Of a stretch of 64,000 nucleotides of DNA, positions 46,384 to 57,809 are shown piece after piece. Source of the DNA: Anniella stebbinsi (taxonomy: Eukaryota; Chordata; Lepidosauria; Squamata; Anniellidae). Each line of letters starts with the position of its first letter. Within the stretch, counting starts at the first letter, position 1. The notes beneath the pieces were generated by a model that ran no database searches, was not told where the DNA came from, and saw nothing but the letters and a program-made list of their open reading frames with translations. The position numbers and the translations under genes are program-made. The stretch covers positions 213,134,517 to 213,198,516 of the forward strand of contig JARDYH010000004.1 in NCBI GenBank assembly GCA_029215795.1, written 5' to 3'.

Positions 46384-47395
46384 TTGGCTGAATGTTTGAT
46401 GACCAGCAAAGGGGGGGAAAGTAAGGAAACCTTGCCAAAAAAGTGGTCAAGAGTGAAAGAGCACCCCTCTGATAGAAGTTGTTCTCGTCTGCCTAGAAAG
46501 AATTCAGAAAATTCAGTAACAGCTATGACGAACGGGAAAACAGGACTGCCGACATCCGGAGGTGGGAATCATAAAGATGGAGCTAAGCCAGGAGCAGTTC
46601 CTAAGATAACGAAACCACAAGCAGAGACAATGACATCTGAAGCATTACTGGCTAGCATTCAAGGCATGATAGAGAAACAGAAGCAAGAGCTTATGCAAGA
46701 GGTGAAGAAGGTGCAGATTTCTCAAGCGGAATTACAAAGCAGTCTTCAAAAGTTTAATGACAGATTTGAATCTTTGAAGCAACAATCAGGGCAGAACAAA
46801 GAGAAGATAGATGTGCAAGAAAAAATTCTACAGGATATGGACTTACGTTTAATTTCTACGGAAGACAGAGATAGAAGAATGAATATACGTATTAGATTCT
46901 TCCAGGAACAGCAAGGGGAAAATTCAAAGATTTTGAAAGACAAGGTCATGCAATGGATTAAGGAGATGGACTCTCAAGTTTCATGGGCTGAAGAAGATAT
47001 TGAGAGGATCCACAGTTGGCCCTAAAAGGAGTGGGATGGCCCCAAGAGACATAATTGTAAGATTCGCCAGCTTTTATAAAAAAGATAAATTGATGCAAAC
47101 TATCAGAAGTGCTGGGCAATTGATGTTTCAATCTTCACAGATACAGATCTATCAGGATCTTTGTTACCAAACAATCCAATGGAGGAAGAGTGTGAAGCTG
47201 TGTACAACTATTCTGCAGAAGAATTCAATTGTTTATAGCTGGGGATATCCAGTATTTCTGAGATTTACCTACAAGGGGAAACAACAGAGAATAACATCAT
47301 GTGAGCAAGGAATGGATCTGCCGAGGAGCTTGGATTTGATGGAGGAAGAACAAGAAAGAGAAGAAGAAGGGGCAGCTGGAGAACGCAGTTTGTGA
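46384..47395 (+). pseudogene. L1 ORF1 (RNA-binding chaperone), frame-shifted
   Basis: ORF1p normally trimerises and coats L1 RNA. The first open frame, 46384-47025, opens at a TTG; its first ATG is at 46399. It has a basic N-terminus, a coiled-coil segment (about residues 98-160, rich in Glu, Lys and Gln heptads such as KQKQELMQEVKK) and the start of the RRM (RRMNIRIRFFQEQ). It stops at 47025. The C-terminal domain continues in another frame from about 47000 (PRDIIVRFASFYKKDK) to 47395. A small indel near 47010-47025 separates the two, so no full-length protein can be made. Confidence 0.88.
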
Positions 47396-47542
47396 TTAAG
47401 AAATGGTTTAAAGAGGGATAATAAGAAGAGCAAGGGGGGGTCTGTTTGGGTTCCATGTCGGGTGTCTGCCGTTCCCACCCCCCTGAAGGGTTCTAAGAAG
47501 TGGGGAAGAGGAGCCATTGCCCGGGGCAACCCAGGATTGGAA

Positions 47543-47590
47543 GGGGGGAAATGGGGGATATATATGGGGGTAGGGGGGTGGGAGGGGGGG
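47543..47590 (+). repeat. G-rich tract between L1 ORFs
   Basis: Six runs of four to seven G residues lie within 48 bp on the coding strand, enough to form an intramolecular G-quadruplex in DNA or RNA. It occupies the ORF1-ORF2 spacer. Confidence 0.7.
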
Positions 47591-47638
47591 ATAATAGTGT
47601 CACATCAGGAGACCTACAGGGGAAATTAAAATGGAGAT

Positions 47639-50600
47639 ATGGAAAATAAAGTAAGATTAATAACTTTAAATGTCAATGGGTTGGGTAGTGTTATTAAAAG
47701 GAAGAGGATTGAAGGGTTGTTGAATAAAAGGAAAGCTGATATAATTTTTTTACAAGAAACGCATCAAAAAGAAGATGGCAGAAATGAACTTAAAATGAAG
47801 AATATGGGCATAAATGAGAAAGCATTTGGGACTTCTAAAGCAAGAGGCGTTGCGATAATAATTTCAAAAAAATGTGCAATCAATGTTGTCAAAGTGGCAA
47901 AAGGATGTGGGGGGAAGATTCATCATAATGCACTGTTTCCTGGGGGAAGAAAAATATATTGTCATATAATTTTATGACAATGTGTTTAGTAATATGGGGA
48001 ACGTAGAGAATGCAAATATTGTAATGGCTGGAGATTTTAATATGGTGATGGATAAAATGAAAGATAAAGATATTATAAAAGGTATAGGGAAAACGGGATT
48101 AGCAAAAGTAATGGATCAAAAAGAATTAAAGGATGTTTGGAGAATAATAAAAGGGGAAGAAAAAATATACCTTTTTCATCAAAATATAAGAGTTTCTCCA
48201 GGATTGATTATATATTTGTTTCAAAGAATTTGCTTTCTAAGATTATGGAATGTGAAATTGATGTAATTAAGGTTTCAGATCATGCACTAATGAATATGGA
48301 TATTAAAATAAAGAAGGATTATAGAGAAGCAAAAAGGTGGAGGTTAGATACTAAAATTTTAAGTTATAAAAATATTGTGGAGAAAATGAAAATGGAAATT
48401 AAGACTATATGGGAAATAAATGAAACGGATAAACTCGCAGGGGATAGTCTGCGATACGATGAAAGCGGTAGTAAGAGGAATATGTATTAGAGAATCGTGC
48501 AAGTTAAAAAGACAGCAAGAAGCACATAGTAAAAAGATTGAAGAAGAGATTAAGGAATTAGAGGAACAATTTAGAATTAATAAGGATAAACTTATATATG
48601 CCCAACTCCAAGCAAAAAGAAAAGAACTTGAGGGAAAGGATATAGAAAGAATTCAGAAAGAATTAATATATTTGCAAATGAATTTTTTTGAGTATAGTAA
48701 CAGAAACTCTAAAATGTTGGCAAGGTCCACGCAATCAAAGAAGGAAAAAAATATAGTAGGGACAATTAAAGATAGAACAGGGAAAAACTGTAATTTAATG
48801 AAGGATAAATTAAAAAATTTTGAGGAATTTTATCAGGATTTGTATACATCAGAAGCAGGTTCACAAACAAGAATACAGGAATATATAGAGAAAAATTGGA
48901 AGTTAAGATTAAAAGATAAGGATAGGGATTATATGGAAGCTTAGTGATGGGAAAAGAAATAGAGGGAATTATCGATAAATTGAAAGGAGGGAAATCTCCA
49001 GGAGTTGATGGATTGGGGCCGGAACATTATAGGATATTTGAAGAACTTTTAGTACCAAAAATGGAAAAATTATATAATAATATAATAAAGGGAGAGAAGA
49101 CCCCGCCATCATGGGAACATTCGTTGATAATATTAATCCCGAAATCAGATAAGGATTTAACGGATCCAGCTTCATATAGACCTATTTCTTTAATTAATCA
49201 AGATTCTAAAATATTTACAGCAATTATGGCAACAAGATTAAACACTTTTATAAATGAGTATATAAAAAAGGATCAATGTGGATTCATTCCAGGAAGGCAA
49301 ATGCCAAATTTAATAGGGAGGGTACTAAATATAATAAACATTATTAAAAGAAGGAATTTAAAAGCAGGGTTGATAGCAGTGGATATTTTTAAAGCCTTTG
49401 ATTGCATGGAATGGCCGGCATTAAAAACTATTATAAAGATATTTTGTTTTGGAGAAAGGTTCATGGGAGTGATTAATCAGCTTTATGCAAGCAATAAGGC
49501 GGTGGTGATGGTAAATGATGGCTTAACACAACAAATTACCTTAGCCTGAGGTACAAGACAAGGGTGTCCTCTCTCCCCAATATTATTTGCAATTGTGCTT
49601 GAAATATTGGTAAATGTTATTAGGGAAGATGAGAGGCTGAAAGGGATAGGAGGGGAGGAAAAAATAAAAATTAATATGTTTGCGGATGATACTTTATTGA
49701 CATTAGAAAATCCGGGGAGAAGTATAGAAGAAATAAAACAACATTTGAGAGAATTTGGAGAGGTTACTGGATTACAGGTAAATTGGGGGAAATCAGAGAT
49801 GATGTTATTTAATTATGATAAAGTAGAAAGGGATGAGTGTAGTTTAAAATTAGATTTGAAGGTTAAAAATATAATACTATATTTAGGAGTTTATATTATG
49901 AAAGAGTTAGAAAGCTTAGAGGAAATAAATTTTAGTAGGTTAAAAAAACAAATAATGGAGAAGTTAGAGGCTTATAGGAAATTAAAGCATTCATGGTTTG
50001 GTAGAATAGCGGTAATTAAAATGAAAATATTACCAAAGATTAATTTTTTGTTTAGAATGTTACCAATTAAAATAACAGAAGTAGAATTAAGAAGTTGGCA
50101 AAGCATGCTAAATAATTATTGTAATGGGGATAGAAAACCAAGAATTAATAAGACAAAATGGTATAAGATTCAAAGGAAAGGAGGGTTAGGACTCCCGAAT
50201 ATAAAGATGTATTATATAGCTAACCAATTAAGATATGTTATAAATAGTATAGTAGGGGAAGAGGATTTAGAATGGTTAAAGACGCAGACAGGAGATATAG
50301 AGTTAAAGTTACAAAATGTTTTTTTAAGTAAAATATTAAAGAGTCAATTGAAAGATTTGGAAAATCCCATCCTAAGAAATATCATAGAAATTTGGGAAAG
50401 GTATAAGAAGAAACTATTGCCAGGGATTTCCCCTCTGACCCCAGTGGTTTTACTGGAAAACTTTCCAGGTAATTTGAGAAGAGAATTGGAAGGGCTATTG
50501 TGGGAGAAAAAAATAATTAAAGTGAAAGATTGGGTAAGGAGATTGGTGGATAAAAAGCAAATAGAAGAGGTTCTAATAGGGCAAAAAAAATATGGTTTAA

Positions 50601-51294
50601 GACTTTATAATTGGAACAGTGGACACAAAAATGGAAAAAGGAAAATAAGGACTGTAGAAAAGAAACAAGATTTGAAAAGCTAATTGAGTCTAGAGAGAAG
50701 GAGGGAGAAAATAAAAATAAAAGTAAAAGAGGTATAACAAGTGAAATATATAAGATATTGTTAAAAGAGGATGAATCTCAAGAAATTCTGAAAACAATCT
50801 GGGAAGAAGATTTAAAAATTCAAATTACTGGGGACAGATGGGGGAAGATATGGGAATTAAGAACTTTAAAGTTGCTTTCAATAAGGATAAAAGAAAATCA
50901 TTATAAAATAATTTGGAAATGGTATCTCACTCCTGTAAGATTACATCAGATAGATAAGAAAATATCAAAGTTATGTTGGAGGGGTTGTCAGGATGTGGGG
51001 ACGTATTACCATATGTGGTGGACATGTGAATATGTTAAAAAAAATTGGAAAAGAGTTTTTAAGGAGATAAGTGAGATATTGGGTAAGAATGTGGAAATAA
51101 GTCCAAATATAGCTTTATTAGGGTTATTTGATAAAGAATATGGTAAGAATAATATAAGAAAATTGATAAACGATCTCCTGACACTGGCTAGATTAATGAT
51201 AGCTAAAAGTTGGAAAATACAAGGGAATTATAGTATAGAAGAATGGTATAAAGGAGTGTGGGATATTGCAATTAACGATAGATTAACATGTTAG
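47639..51294 (+). pseudogene. L1 ORF2 (endonuclease-reverse transcriptase), broken
   Basis: The start ATG at 47639 opens the AP-like endonuclease (LNVNGL, then FLQETH). GDFN near 48030, SRIDYIF near 48200 and SDHA near 48285 complete its motifs in alternating frames. The reverse transcriptase runs from 48944 (GKSPGVDG, SYRPISL, CGFIPGRQ, DIFKAFD) through GTRQGCPLSP and FADD at 49679-49690 to about 50680. The last frame, 50611-51294, holds a Cys-rich C-terminal motif (CWRGCQDVGTYYHMWWTC). Frame changes lie near 47975, 48150-48260, 48450-48490, 48940 and 50640-50680, and an in-frame TGA at 49547-49549 precedes GTRQGC. All key RT residues seen are conserved, so decay is recent. Confidence 0.9.
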
Positions 51295-51551
51295 GATGGG
51301 ATTAACTAAAAAGAATGATTTTGGAAGTATTTGGGGTTTATTTCTAGAATATGTTTTAGTAAAGGGGAGGGGATATACACCTTCAAAAGAATCATTGCAA
51401 TTTTGGGAAAGTGTTTAAAATAATAAAGAAGGTCTCATGGATAGGGGAGCATGGGGGGTTGTGGAGGGTTGTATATGTATTGTGTTTATTTTATGTTCTA
51501 TATGTTGAAAATTAATAAAATTATTATAAAAACAAACATGCTAATCCATGG

Positions 51552-51670
51552 TTCAACGAATACCCCATGTTCAAAAACACCCTGCACTGAACCACTGTGT
51601 TGTATGAACAACTGTATCCCCGCTCAATCATCGCACAATTCTAATAGTGTGAGTGAGGGACGGAACATCC
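51552..51670. mobile_element. Right part of the MITE interrupted by L1
   Basis: It continues the sequence cut at 46034. The words AACCACTGTGTTGTATGAAC and TTCAAAAACACCC resemble the inner part of the 62410-62961 family. The outer limit is uncertain. Confidence 0.4.
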
Positions 51671-53185
51671 GAGCAGAGCTTCAGGATCCATGAACTTAAA
51701 TGATCTGTGAATAGAAAGCTGAGAGTGCTCAGGGAAATAGGGGCACTGAAGAAAAGTAGTTAAGATGGGGGAGGTGGACAGAATGCCAGGAAACCTGCCC
51801 CACCCCTCCAAAAAAGGTATAAAGTGTAATGAAGGTATAAACTATTATGAGGGTATTTGCTCAAACCAAGCCACACCAATAATCCATTTAGTTAGCAGTG
51901 CTGATAAAAGTCACAAATAATGGCCTGTAATGCAAGCCTTCTTTGCTTGAAATACTTATTTTTTTTCTGCTAAGTGAGCACTTCTAGCACCAAACACTTA
52001 ACCCTATTTGCAATTAATTATGAGACATTTTGAGTTGATAGCCATTTTTTTGTGCTTGCACAATTGGCATCTGTCAAATAAAGCTATCTGTTGCTCAGAA
52101 TCTGTTGCCCTTTCACTCTAGAAACTGGCATCCCTTCCTAAGGTAGTGTTTGTTTGTTTTTGCTGTTGTTTTGTTTTTTAGGACTGGTCCAGCTGTCTTG
52201 CATTGTAATTCCCAGCAGAAAACTCTTGGCATTGAAGAGAAGAAGCTTTTTTTAAAAAGTGTGTGTGTGTGTGTCTTCACCCCGAGTTTCACATATACCC
52301 TCTGCTTCCTCTTTGAGATGTGTGTCCCCCTCCAGTGACTAGCATCACTACAGGAAAAAAGAAACAGCAGCAATTCCATTTCAGAGAAGAAGATCTCCAT
52401 CAAATGAGCGTTTTATTGCACGCTCGTTACTGGGCACTCACAGATTTTTGCGGGACCCTCTCACGATATCGCCTGCCTCCCAAGCACCTCCCGCCCCTTC
52501 TAGCCTTCTTCACACAACAACAACAAAACCCCCATCCTGCTGTGTGCAGGAGAATGAGCGCGATCAAAACTACCCACTGAATGGGCCACATGCACGTTGT
52601 TTACTTCCTCTTTCAAACGAGGAAGTAATGAGGGACAAACGCATGGGCAGAGAAGTGACAGTAAGCAAATGTGATTTTCCCCTGTGTGATGACGCTCAAA
52701 GTCTTAGCATGACAAAGTGCTGCTATCGACACATGCACAGAGGGCATAGATGCGCACAGCTCATTTCATTAGGGTGTGCACTTTACAGGCCCCAATTGGA
52801 GCGGAGGAGGGGAAAACATGTTTTTCCGTACCACTCATGCCCCCCCATGGGGCATGACTAGTCTGGAAAATCATGCAAGGTAATTCCCATCTTATTCCTG
52901 ATCTCTGATCAAAGATAACAAAGGGATTCCCCTTTGTGTTGCTTGCCCTCAGTGGGTGGTGCATGGGAAGGGGCCTGTGGAGGGTGCTCAACCCTCCATG
53001 GTTTGGATTGGGCTACAGCACAGGCCAGATTAGCCCCACAGGCCAGAGGTTGCCCTCTCCTGCATTAAATCATAATTTTGCTAATGAAGATGGGCTGCAT
53101 CAAGACCCATGTTCGCACACCTGCCCTTCTCCTCATTTTCTGGCATGGCTGTAAAGAAGAGATTCAAAGCTTCTGCTTCCAATTT
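51671..53185. other. No gene; small hairpins and (GT)n
   Basis: (GT)n lies at 52259-52273. About 52400-52700 contains TTACTTCCTCTTTCAAACGAGGAAGTAA, an inverted pair around 52607-52630, and GAGCGTTTTATTGCACGCTC near 52406. These are probably parts of a decayed palindromic element whose ends I could not define. The 137-codon frame over it shows no motif. Confidence 0.4.
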
Positions 53186-53189
53186 AGAT

Positions 53190-53510
53190 GATGTTATGTC
53201 CAAACCCTAAACTGTGGTTAATCTTTGTAAACCACCCAGAGAGCCTTGGCTTGAAACTATGGTTTGTTGAAGCAAGACAGCTTCTTAAGCTATGGTTTGA
53301 AGTTCATGTATTTCAGCAAACCATCCTTAAGAAGAGCCATGGTTTATCATGTTTGTTTTACATGGCAAGCTGTAGTTACTCTAAAACAGTTCTAAAAGCT
53401 CTGAAATCCTCCTTGCAACACAGCTGAGTGAGGGGAGAGCACAAGAGCAAGATGTGTCTAGGCTTATTCTTGGAATTCTAAACTCTGGTTTAGTGTTATG
53501 TGGAAGTCAA
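53190..53510. mobile_element. Possible inverted-repeat MITE
   Basis: TTATGTCCAAACCCTAAACT at the left and, inverted, GACTTCCACATAACACTAAA at the right form weak terminal repeats. Between them AAACCATGGTTTA-like words recur in both orientations. No duplication was found. A LINE-like GTAAACCACCCAGAGAGCCT occurs near 53228. Confidence 0.4.
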
Positions 53511-56310
53511 GCCAATGAAACTAGGATATTGCAGGTTCCAAACACAGGGGTGTCTGTGGTATAATATCTTTACCATACCTGTGGGAAGATTGTTATATAC
53601 CTCTATATGTTCTCGATCTCTCCCCCATGTCTGCAGAAATACCAGGGTGAAAGGTAGAGTAAGAATATTTGATTAAATTCTATTGCTGGACACTTGCAGG
53701 TCACTTAAACAGCTTCAAAGTACAATTTCATTCTCTCTGCTCTAGTAGTTCAGGTTATGAGTAGTGCTGAACATTTCCAATTACCGTGCTACAATATGGT
53801 TGTCTTACAGGTCTCCGCTTATGACAGTTTTTTTTAAAAAAAGGAATGCCTGCCAGTTGAAATAATCTTTATATAGAAGGTCGAAGTACAATCTGCTTTA
53901 CAAGAACAGCAAGCTACAAAGAAACCCTGAGGAGAAACCAGCACGTGAAACCAATTACACTGATTATATTACCTCCAACATCCACAAATACAAATAATCT
54001 TCATTAACAATGCATTGGAGTCCACTGTCATGGAATGGCTTGAAGGAAATGCCAGTCCTGAAAAACCAGCGCAGCAGAGTTGACCAACTCAGCAAGAAAG
54101 GTCAACAACGTATTGCTGGAACAGAATGTAAGAAGTATTTACACTGGTGATTTCCCATAATGAAACGTTCCATTATCTGATTTTAAACAAAGCAGTGTTC
54201 TTCTTTCAGTTTTTTTTTTAAAAAAGTGCATATATCAACTAGAAAGCAAGCCTTCTCCCCAGCTTCCAAGACTCTCTGAAAACACTCAACTAGAATATAA
54301 GTCCTAGAATTGGAAGAGAAGGGCCCACTATGACGGAGGACCAAAACAGTTGTGATCGAATATCCCTTATATTTTGATCAGTTTTGGAAGAGTGGGTGTT
54401 TAACCCGTTCCCCCACACCATTTCATTAACTAAAATTATACCACCGCATCTCCACAACCTGCTATTTACCACAATGAAAGGTATATATGCAGCTAATATC
54501 AGCTCAATGCGTGGGGATTTGGATCGGGGAAACAAGGCTGAAGGTACTGATTTTAAATCAATATATTATCTAATGTGTTACCCAACCAAAACGTGAAAAT
54601 TAGCTATGGCTTTCCAGGCTATGATCATTTATATGTTTCTAGGGATGTTGTGGGGTGTGTGGATTCCCCGCTGCTCAATCACCCAGACCCTGATTGCCAA
54701 ACCACTGCCATCTGCCGGACCTGTTTGCCGGGCACTCGGGTTCTTGAGAGAGAGAGGGAGAGAGAGGTCTCATTCATGCAGTGCAGGAAAACAAACGGAG
54801 CATAATTCTAAAGCACTGATCCATGTGTGGATATATAGAAAGGAATAGAGCATGAAAGGCTGAGTACAGAAACTGTACTCTGTTATTGAACAGAGCTGGG
54901 TGGTTGGAAGGTGCCATCAACAGCTGCGAGAGCACATCAACAGCTGAAGGCAAGATTAGGAGGAACCCTTACATGAAATATTATTCATTTCAATGGGATT
55001 ATCATAAACCTCTGCATAGCATTGTATTCTTGGGGCATAATTTCATGGGAGCTTTTCAATAAGACTTGCTGAAATTAATAGCCATTGCAAACGAACACAA
55101 ATGTGTCCCTAATGTGCAACCAAGATATTACTGGAGAGATTTGATTACATATTGCAAATGTATGCAAGTAAATTATTTATAAAATAATAATGATAATAAT
55201 AAACTTGGCATGGGCCAGCTCTCCCGAAAACAAAACAAAGCAAAAAAACACCAACAATTACATTCCCAACGTTTTAACTGCAGCGTATCACTCCTAATAG
55301 CGAACTCAGGTACAGAGTGCCAACGGGGCTGTAGCAAAACAGGGCCACTGAGAAACAAGAGGGAGGTATCAGCATGTTTAAAATAATAATAATAAAAAAG
55401 ACCTAAGGGAGGCAAAAATGGGAGACAAAGAGCACAGTGCAGACTGAACATGTTCAGGAGCCACAAAATGTAGGGTGACAGTTGAATATGGAAATGGAAT
55501 TAAGGACTGTGAGGGGAGAAAGGGAGTGGAACACTCTGCTTCATGGGAACAGCTGGCTGAAAAACTGAATAGGAGCAATCTGTGGAGGAGGGAAGATACA
55601 CAGCACATTTTTGTCGAAGGTCCCACTTGCATTCTGTATTTAATTTAATGATATGCATTCAGTGGGAACATCCACAATAATTAGACCTCCGTGGACATGA
55701 CTTTGCAATATGCAAACACTTAGCTTAGGGAAGAAAATACAAAACAGCCCAACGTGGAACAATCATTATACCAAGGGACAACTTACTCTTGTAAATGCAC
55801 CGTTGGAATGCTGTGGGGGAAGCAGCAGATTGGGGGAGGTGATTCCGAGTGGAAGGGGAAGGTTGAGTACTCCCTTCTCTTGCCGTTCCTCACCTCAAAC
55901 GGCAACCTCTTGAGACTGATTTTCGGTAAACGAAATGCATCCCATAGACATGCATTTGTGTCATACTTTCCTGCTGGAAGGCTGGGGATTGGCTATTCAT
56001 CGAAAGCAAGAATCAAACACAGCTGTAGATAAAAATACCAAAGAGAAAAAAGGCCCTGCAGAGGTGGATATGGTTCCCTTTCAAGGAAACTCTTGATCTA
56101 CTGCAGGACACCTTAGGTGTGCTGCTCCAGCAGAACTCATCCCAAGCAATGTTTACTAAGAAGCATATCACTATATCCCTGGTGGGAAAAGATGCCCCAT
56201 TGCTGAGGGAAAAGACACAAGGAGCATCAGTAGTCAAGTCCCAAGTCTCTGACTTGAAATGATGGTGCTCCATGCATCTTTGAGAGCATTGCTCATACTC
56301 TTTTGAAGAA
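53511..56310. other. No gene recognised
   Basis: AT-rich DNA with short A-rich and (AAT)n runs (about 55183-55203 and 55381-55396). Scattered open frames of 60-97 codons overlap on both strands without recognisable motifs. No element could be assigned. Confidence 0.4.
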
Positions 56311-56383
56311 TAAATTTAGGAATGTGCAGGAATTACATTCAGTTCACTTTTTTTTAATCGAATTAGTAGACAATCAATGGCTC

Positions 56384-56600
56384 ATACTACTACTACTACT
56401 ACTAATAATAATAATAATAAATTTTATTTCTTACCCACCTCTCCAATTGGATCGAGGTGGGGAACAACAGTAAATATAAAATATGGCAAAATACATAAAA
56501 CTGATTAAAAACATGGTACACATATTAAAACAGCAATAAAACATCCTAAAAACATCCTAAAAAATCTACTGGATATGCCTGCCAGAAGAGATTAGTGTAT
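56384..56600 (-). repeat. L2/CR1-type LINE 3' end with (ACT)n(AAT)n
   Basis: After (ACT)n and (AAT)n runs (56386-56421), ACCCACCTCTCCAATTGGAT and the A-rich 3' UTR match 32339-32600. The coding end at about 56570-56600 corresponds to the last ORF2 residues. It directly precedes the CR1/L3-like tail at 56655. Confidence 0.62.
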
Positions 56601-56654
56601 ATTACCCCCAGTAACTAATGACTGTATATTACCCCCAGTAACAGAGGAAGCACA

Positions 56655-56813
56655 AATACCAGTTGCATGGAAATACAACTGGGTGGGTGCTATTGCACTC
56701 ATGTCCTGCTTGTGGCCTTCTCAAGGGCATCTGGTTGGCCGTTATGCAAACAGAATGCTAGACTAGATAGGCTGTTGGTCTGATCTAACAAAGCTGTTCT
56801 TATGTTCTTACAT
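56655..56813 (+). mobile_element. CR1/L3-type LINE 3' tail
   Basis: GGTGGGTGCTATTGCACTCA, GTTGGCCGTTATGCAAACAG and a final TGTTCTTATGTTCTTA match the tails at 4960-5085 and 29440-29635. It is non-coding. Confidence 0.58.
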
Positions 56814-57138
56814 GTTTAAGCAAACCAAACTGATTCACACTTACTGGACCAATATGTGGTTTAGAATGCAGTTATCCTTTGTTTTTGCCCTTCTCTGAAT
56901 ATTTGTGATATAGCTCTTGGCTCAAAGAAAGTGCCAAAATGTATATAAAATGCCTATATTAAGTTTAAAAAAACCAAACACACACATATTTTAAGATACA
57001 ACAATTTGCACTGTAGTGCAAAATACATACATAAATGAGGATTTTGTGGAAAACATGCATTTGATAATACATTTTTGGTGCTATTAAAAATGGCATCTCA
57101 ATGTAGAAATGGGATGGAATGGACTTATGGACGAATAC

Positions 57139-57801
57139 TAGGGATGTGTATCATATCGTTAAAATGTACACTAATGATACGATAAGGTCATTATCATGCA
57201 TGTGTTTAACAATGACGATACGATAGAAAAACCTACGATAATCATTGGAGACAATAATTTTCGGGCGACTTTATTGTTTTATCGGACTGCCATATAAATA
57301 TACCTATAACTTCTGTATTTTAAAAGTTAGAGGCTTGGAACTTGGTCACAGTGCTTATGGGATATGCCTAAGAATGTGTATGAAATTTGAGATCAATCCC
57401 TCCAACCCTCAATTTTATATGAATTTATTAAAGATTGTTTCAGTTCTGACAGATCAGAATGACAGCTCGCCACGTGCATTCATTCAGATCTGTCAGAATG
57501 GAAACGATCTTTAAAAAATTCATATAAAATCAAGGGTTGGACAGATTGATGCCAAATTTCATACACATACTTAGGCATACCCCATAAGCACTGTGACCAA
57601 GTTTCAAGCCTCTAACTTTTAAAATACAGAAGTTATAGGCATTTTTTCCTTTAAAAATAGGGCTGCAAAAATGTCATTTTTTCACGATAATTATCATGAA
57701 GACGATACGGTTCACCTATGCTATGAAAGAAGACGATATTTTTTTTGGTCCGAAATGATGATAATGATAAACAACGATATTTTTTGGCGTGCACACCCCT
57801 A
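57139..57801. mobile_element. hAT-like element with a 340-bp hairpin (663 bp)
   Basis: The ends TAGGGATGTGTA and GCACACCCCTA are inverted copies. Flanks ACGAATAC (57131-57138) and ATGAATAC (57802-57809) match at 7/8, an 8-bp hAT-type duplication. Inside, arms at about 57303-57462 and 57478-57640 are long inverted copies (TAACTTCTGTATTTTAAAAG against CTTTTAAAATACAGAAGTTA). Subterminal regions on both sides carry many ACGATA/TATCGT words. The termini resemble those of 16407-17274, but the interior is unrelated. The 89-codon frame in the left arm is not a gene. Confidence 0.82.
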
Positions 57802-57809
57802 ATGAATAC

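Larger units (their letters stand above)
46035..51534 (+). mobile_element. Nearly full-length L1 retrotransposon, 5.5 kb, inactive
   Basis: It is flanked by a perfect 17-bp duplication, AACATGCTAATCCATGG (46018-46034 and 51535-51551). The order is a GC-richer 5' UTR beginning GGGCGGAGTTTGTC (46035-46383), ORF1 (46384-47395, frame-shifted), a G-rich inter-ORF segment, ORF2 with endonuclease, reverse transcriptase and C-terminal Cys motif (47639-51294), and a 3' UTR ending with AATAAA at 51514-51519 and an A-rich tail. Coding strand is strongly A/G-rich as usual for L1. Multiple frameshifts and one in-frame TGA make it non-functional. The complete 5' end and perfect duplication suggest a rather recent insertion compared with the other LINEs here. 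Confidence 0.93.
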
